In this document: positions 39,174 through 39,234 of the stretch, one piece after another
How the letters are laid out: the number at the start of each line of letters is the position of its first letter
Numbering within the stretch: position 1 is the first letter of the stretch
Assembly (NCBI GenBank): GCA_045644605.1
Contig: JAZRHB010000050.1
Location: 1-39,234, forward strand
From: RGIG4103 sp045644605
Lineage (GTDB): Bacteria > Bacillota > Clostridia > RUG12999
Length of the DNA: 39,234 nt
Reading direction: 5' to 3'
The notes under the pieces: model-generated
Seen by the model: the letters and a program-made list of their open reading frames with translations, nothing else
Told to the model about the DNA's origin: nothing
The model's database searches: none
Program-made: the position numbers and the translations under genes

Positions 39174-39234
39174 TTATGCTATAACCCTCTTGACGGTTCC
39201 TTTTGCAGAACATTCTCCCAGGAAGGATATTCGT
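39174..39234 (-). CDS. Possible C-terminal end of a gene on the minus strand
   Basis: A minus-strand frame is open from the window edge to a TAA at 39176-39174, giving 19 residues ending GTVKRVIA. The hairpin at 39098-39132 would terminate it. Too short to identify; listed because position and terminator agree. Confidence 0.35.
   Translation of the reverse strand, partial: RISFLGECSAKGTVKRVIA

Overview
The window is AT-rich chromosomal DNA from an endospore-forming, anaerobic member of the Clostridia, probably a gut lineage near the Oscillospirales. The evidence is spoIIR and spoIVB, a complete Rnf ion-pumping ferredoxin:NAD+ oxidoreductase operon, the yicC-remA-gmk-rpoZ-priA order typical of Firmicutes, and a Clostridia-type DUF5685/J-domain pair. 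The genus assignment is inference.

Layout. 1-5.7 kb (+): the end of nagA, a small membrane protein, valS, a DUF5685 protein, a J-like protein that has lost its HPD motif, and an AI-2E-family permease, closed by a terminator. 5.8-9.0 kb (-): glmM-glmS, which make glucosamine-6-P and glucosamine-1-P for the cell wall. 9.1-10.9 kb: two divergent polysaccharide deacetylases (PdaA-like and PgdA-like), then a PHP phosphoesterase, an XRE-cupin regulator and an acyl-CoA ligase. 14.1-15.0 kb: spoIIR and two tRNA-Ser genes (UGA, GCU).

14.97-22.70 kb is an integrated accessory element. The 3' end of tRNA-Ser(GCU) is duplicated as a perfect 22-bp direct repeat at its far end, with a third, partial copy 0.2 kb inside that end. 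It carries an unknown SD-sequestered gene, a Mor-family activator, a membrane-anchored multidomain protein, several tiny proteins, an intact large serine recombinase, a DUF927 ATPase and a frameshifted, chimeric second recombinase. No tyrosine integrase is visible, although the tRNA-end site is the kind such enzymes use. The next ~360 bp, up to priA, hold only palindromes, including an IS200/IS605-like hairpin.

23.1-27.6 kb (-): the yicC-remA-gmk-rpoZ-priA operon from one strong promoter. 28.0-29.1 kb: spoIVB. 29.1-36.0 kb (+): rnfCDGEAB, a NusG-domain-II protein, a Gx-family membrane protein and the flavinyltransferase apbE. The operon has a consensus promoter with a Rex-like site just upstream and a perfect 16-bp palindrome just downstream. 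ApbE would attach FMN to RnfD and RnfG, so enzyme and substrates lie together. 36.0-38.7 kb: a P-type cation ATPase behind a yybP-ykoY-like (Mn2+) riboswitch whose P1 stem overlaps an intrinsic terminator, which suggests Mn2+-induced export. The end holds rpsU with a structured leader and a possible gene tail on the minus strand.

The most unusual parts are the tRNA-Ser element with its three nested att-like ends and chimeric recombinase, the riboswitch-ATPase unit, the redox-type control region of rnf, and the J-domain protein with HPD replaced by DES.
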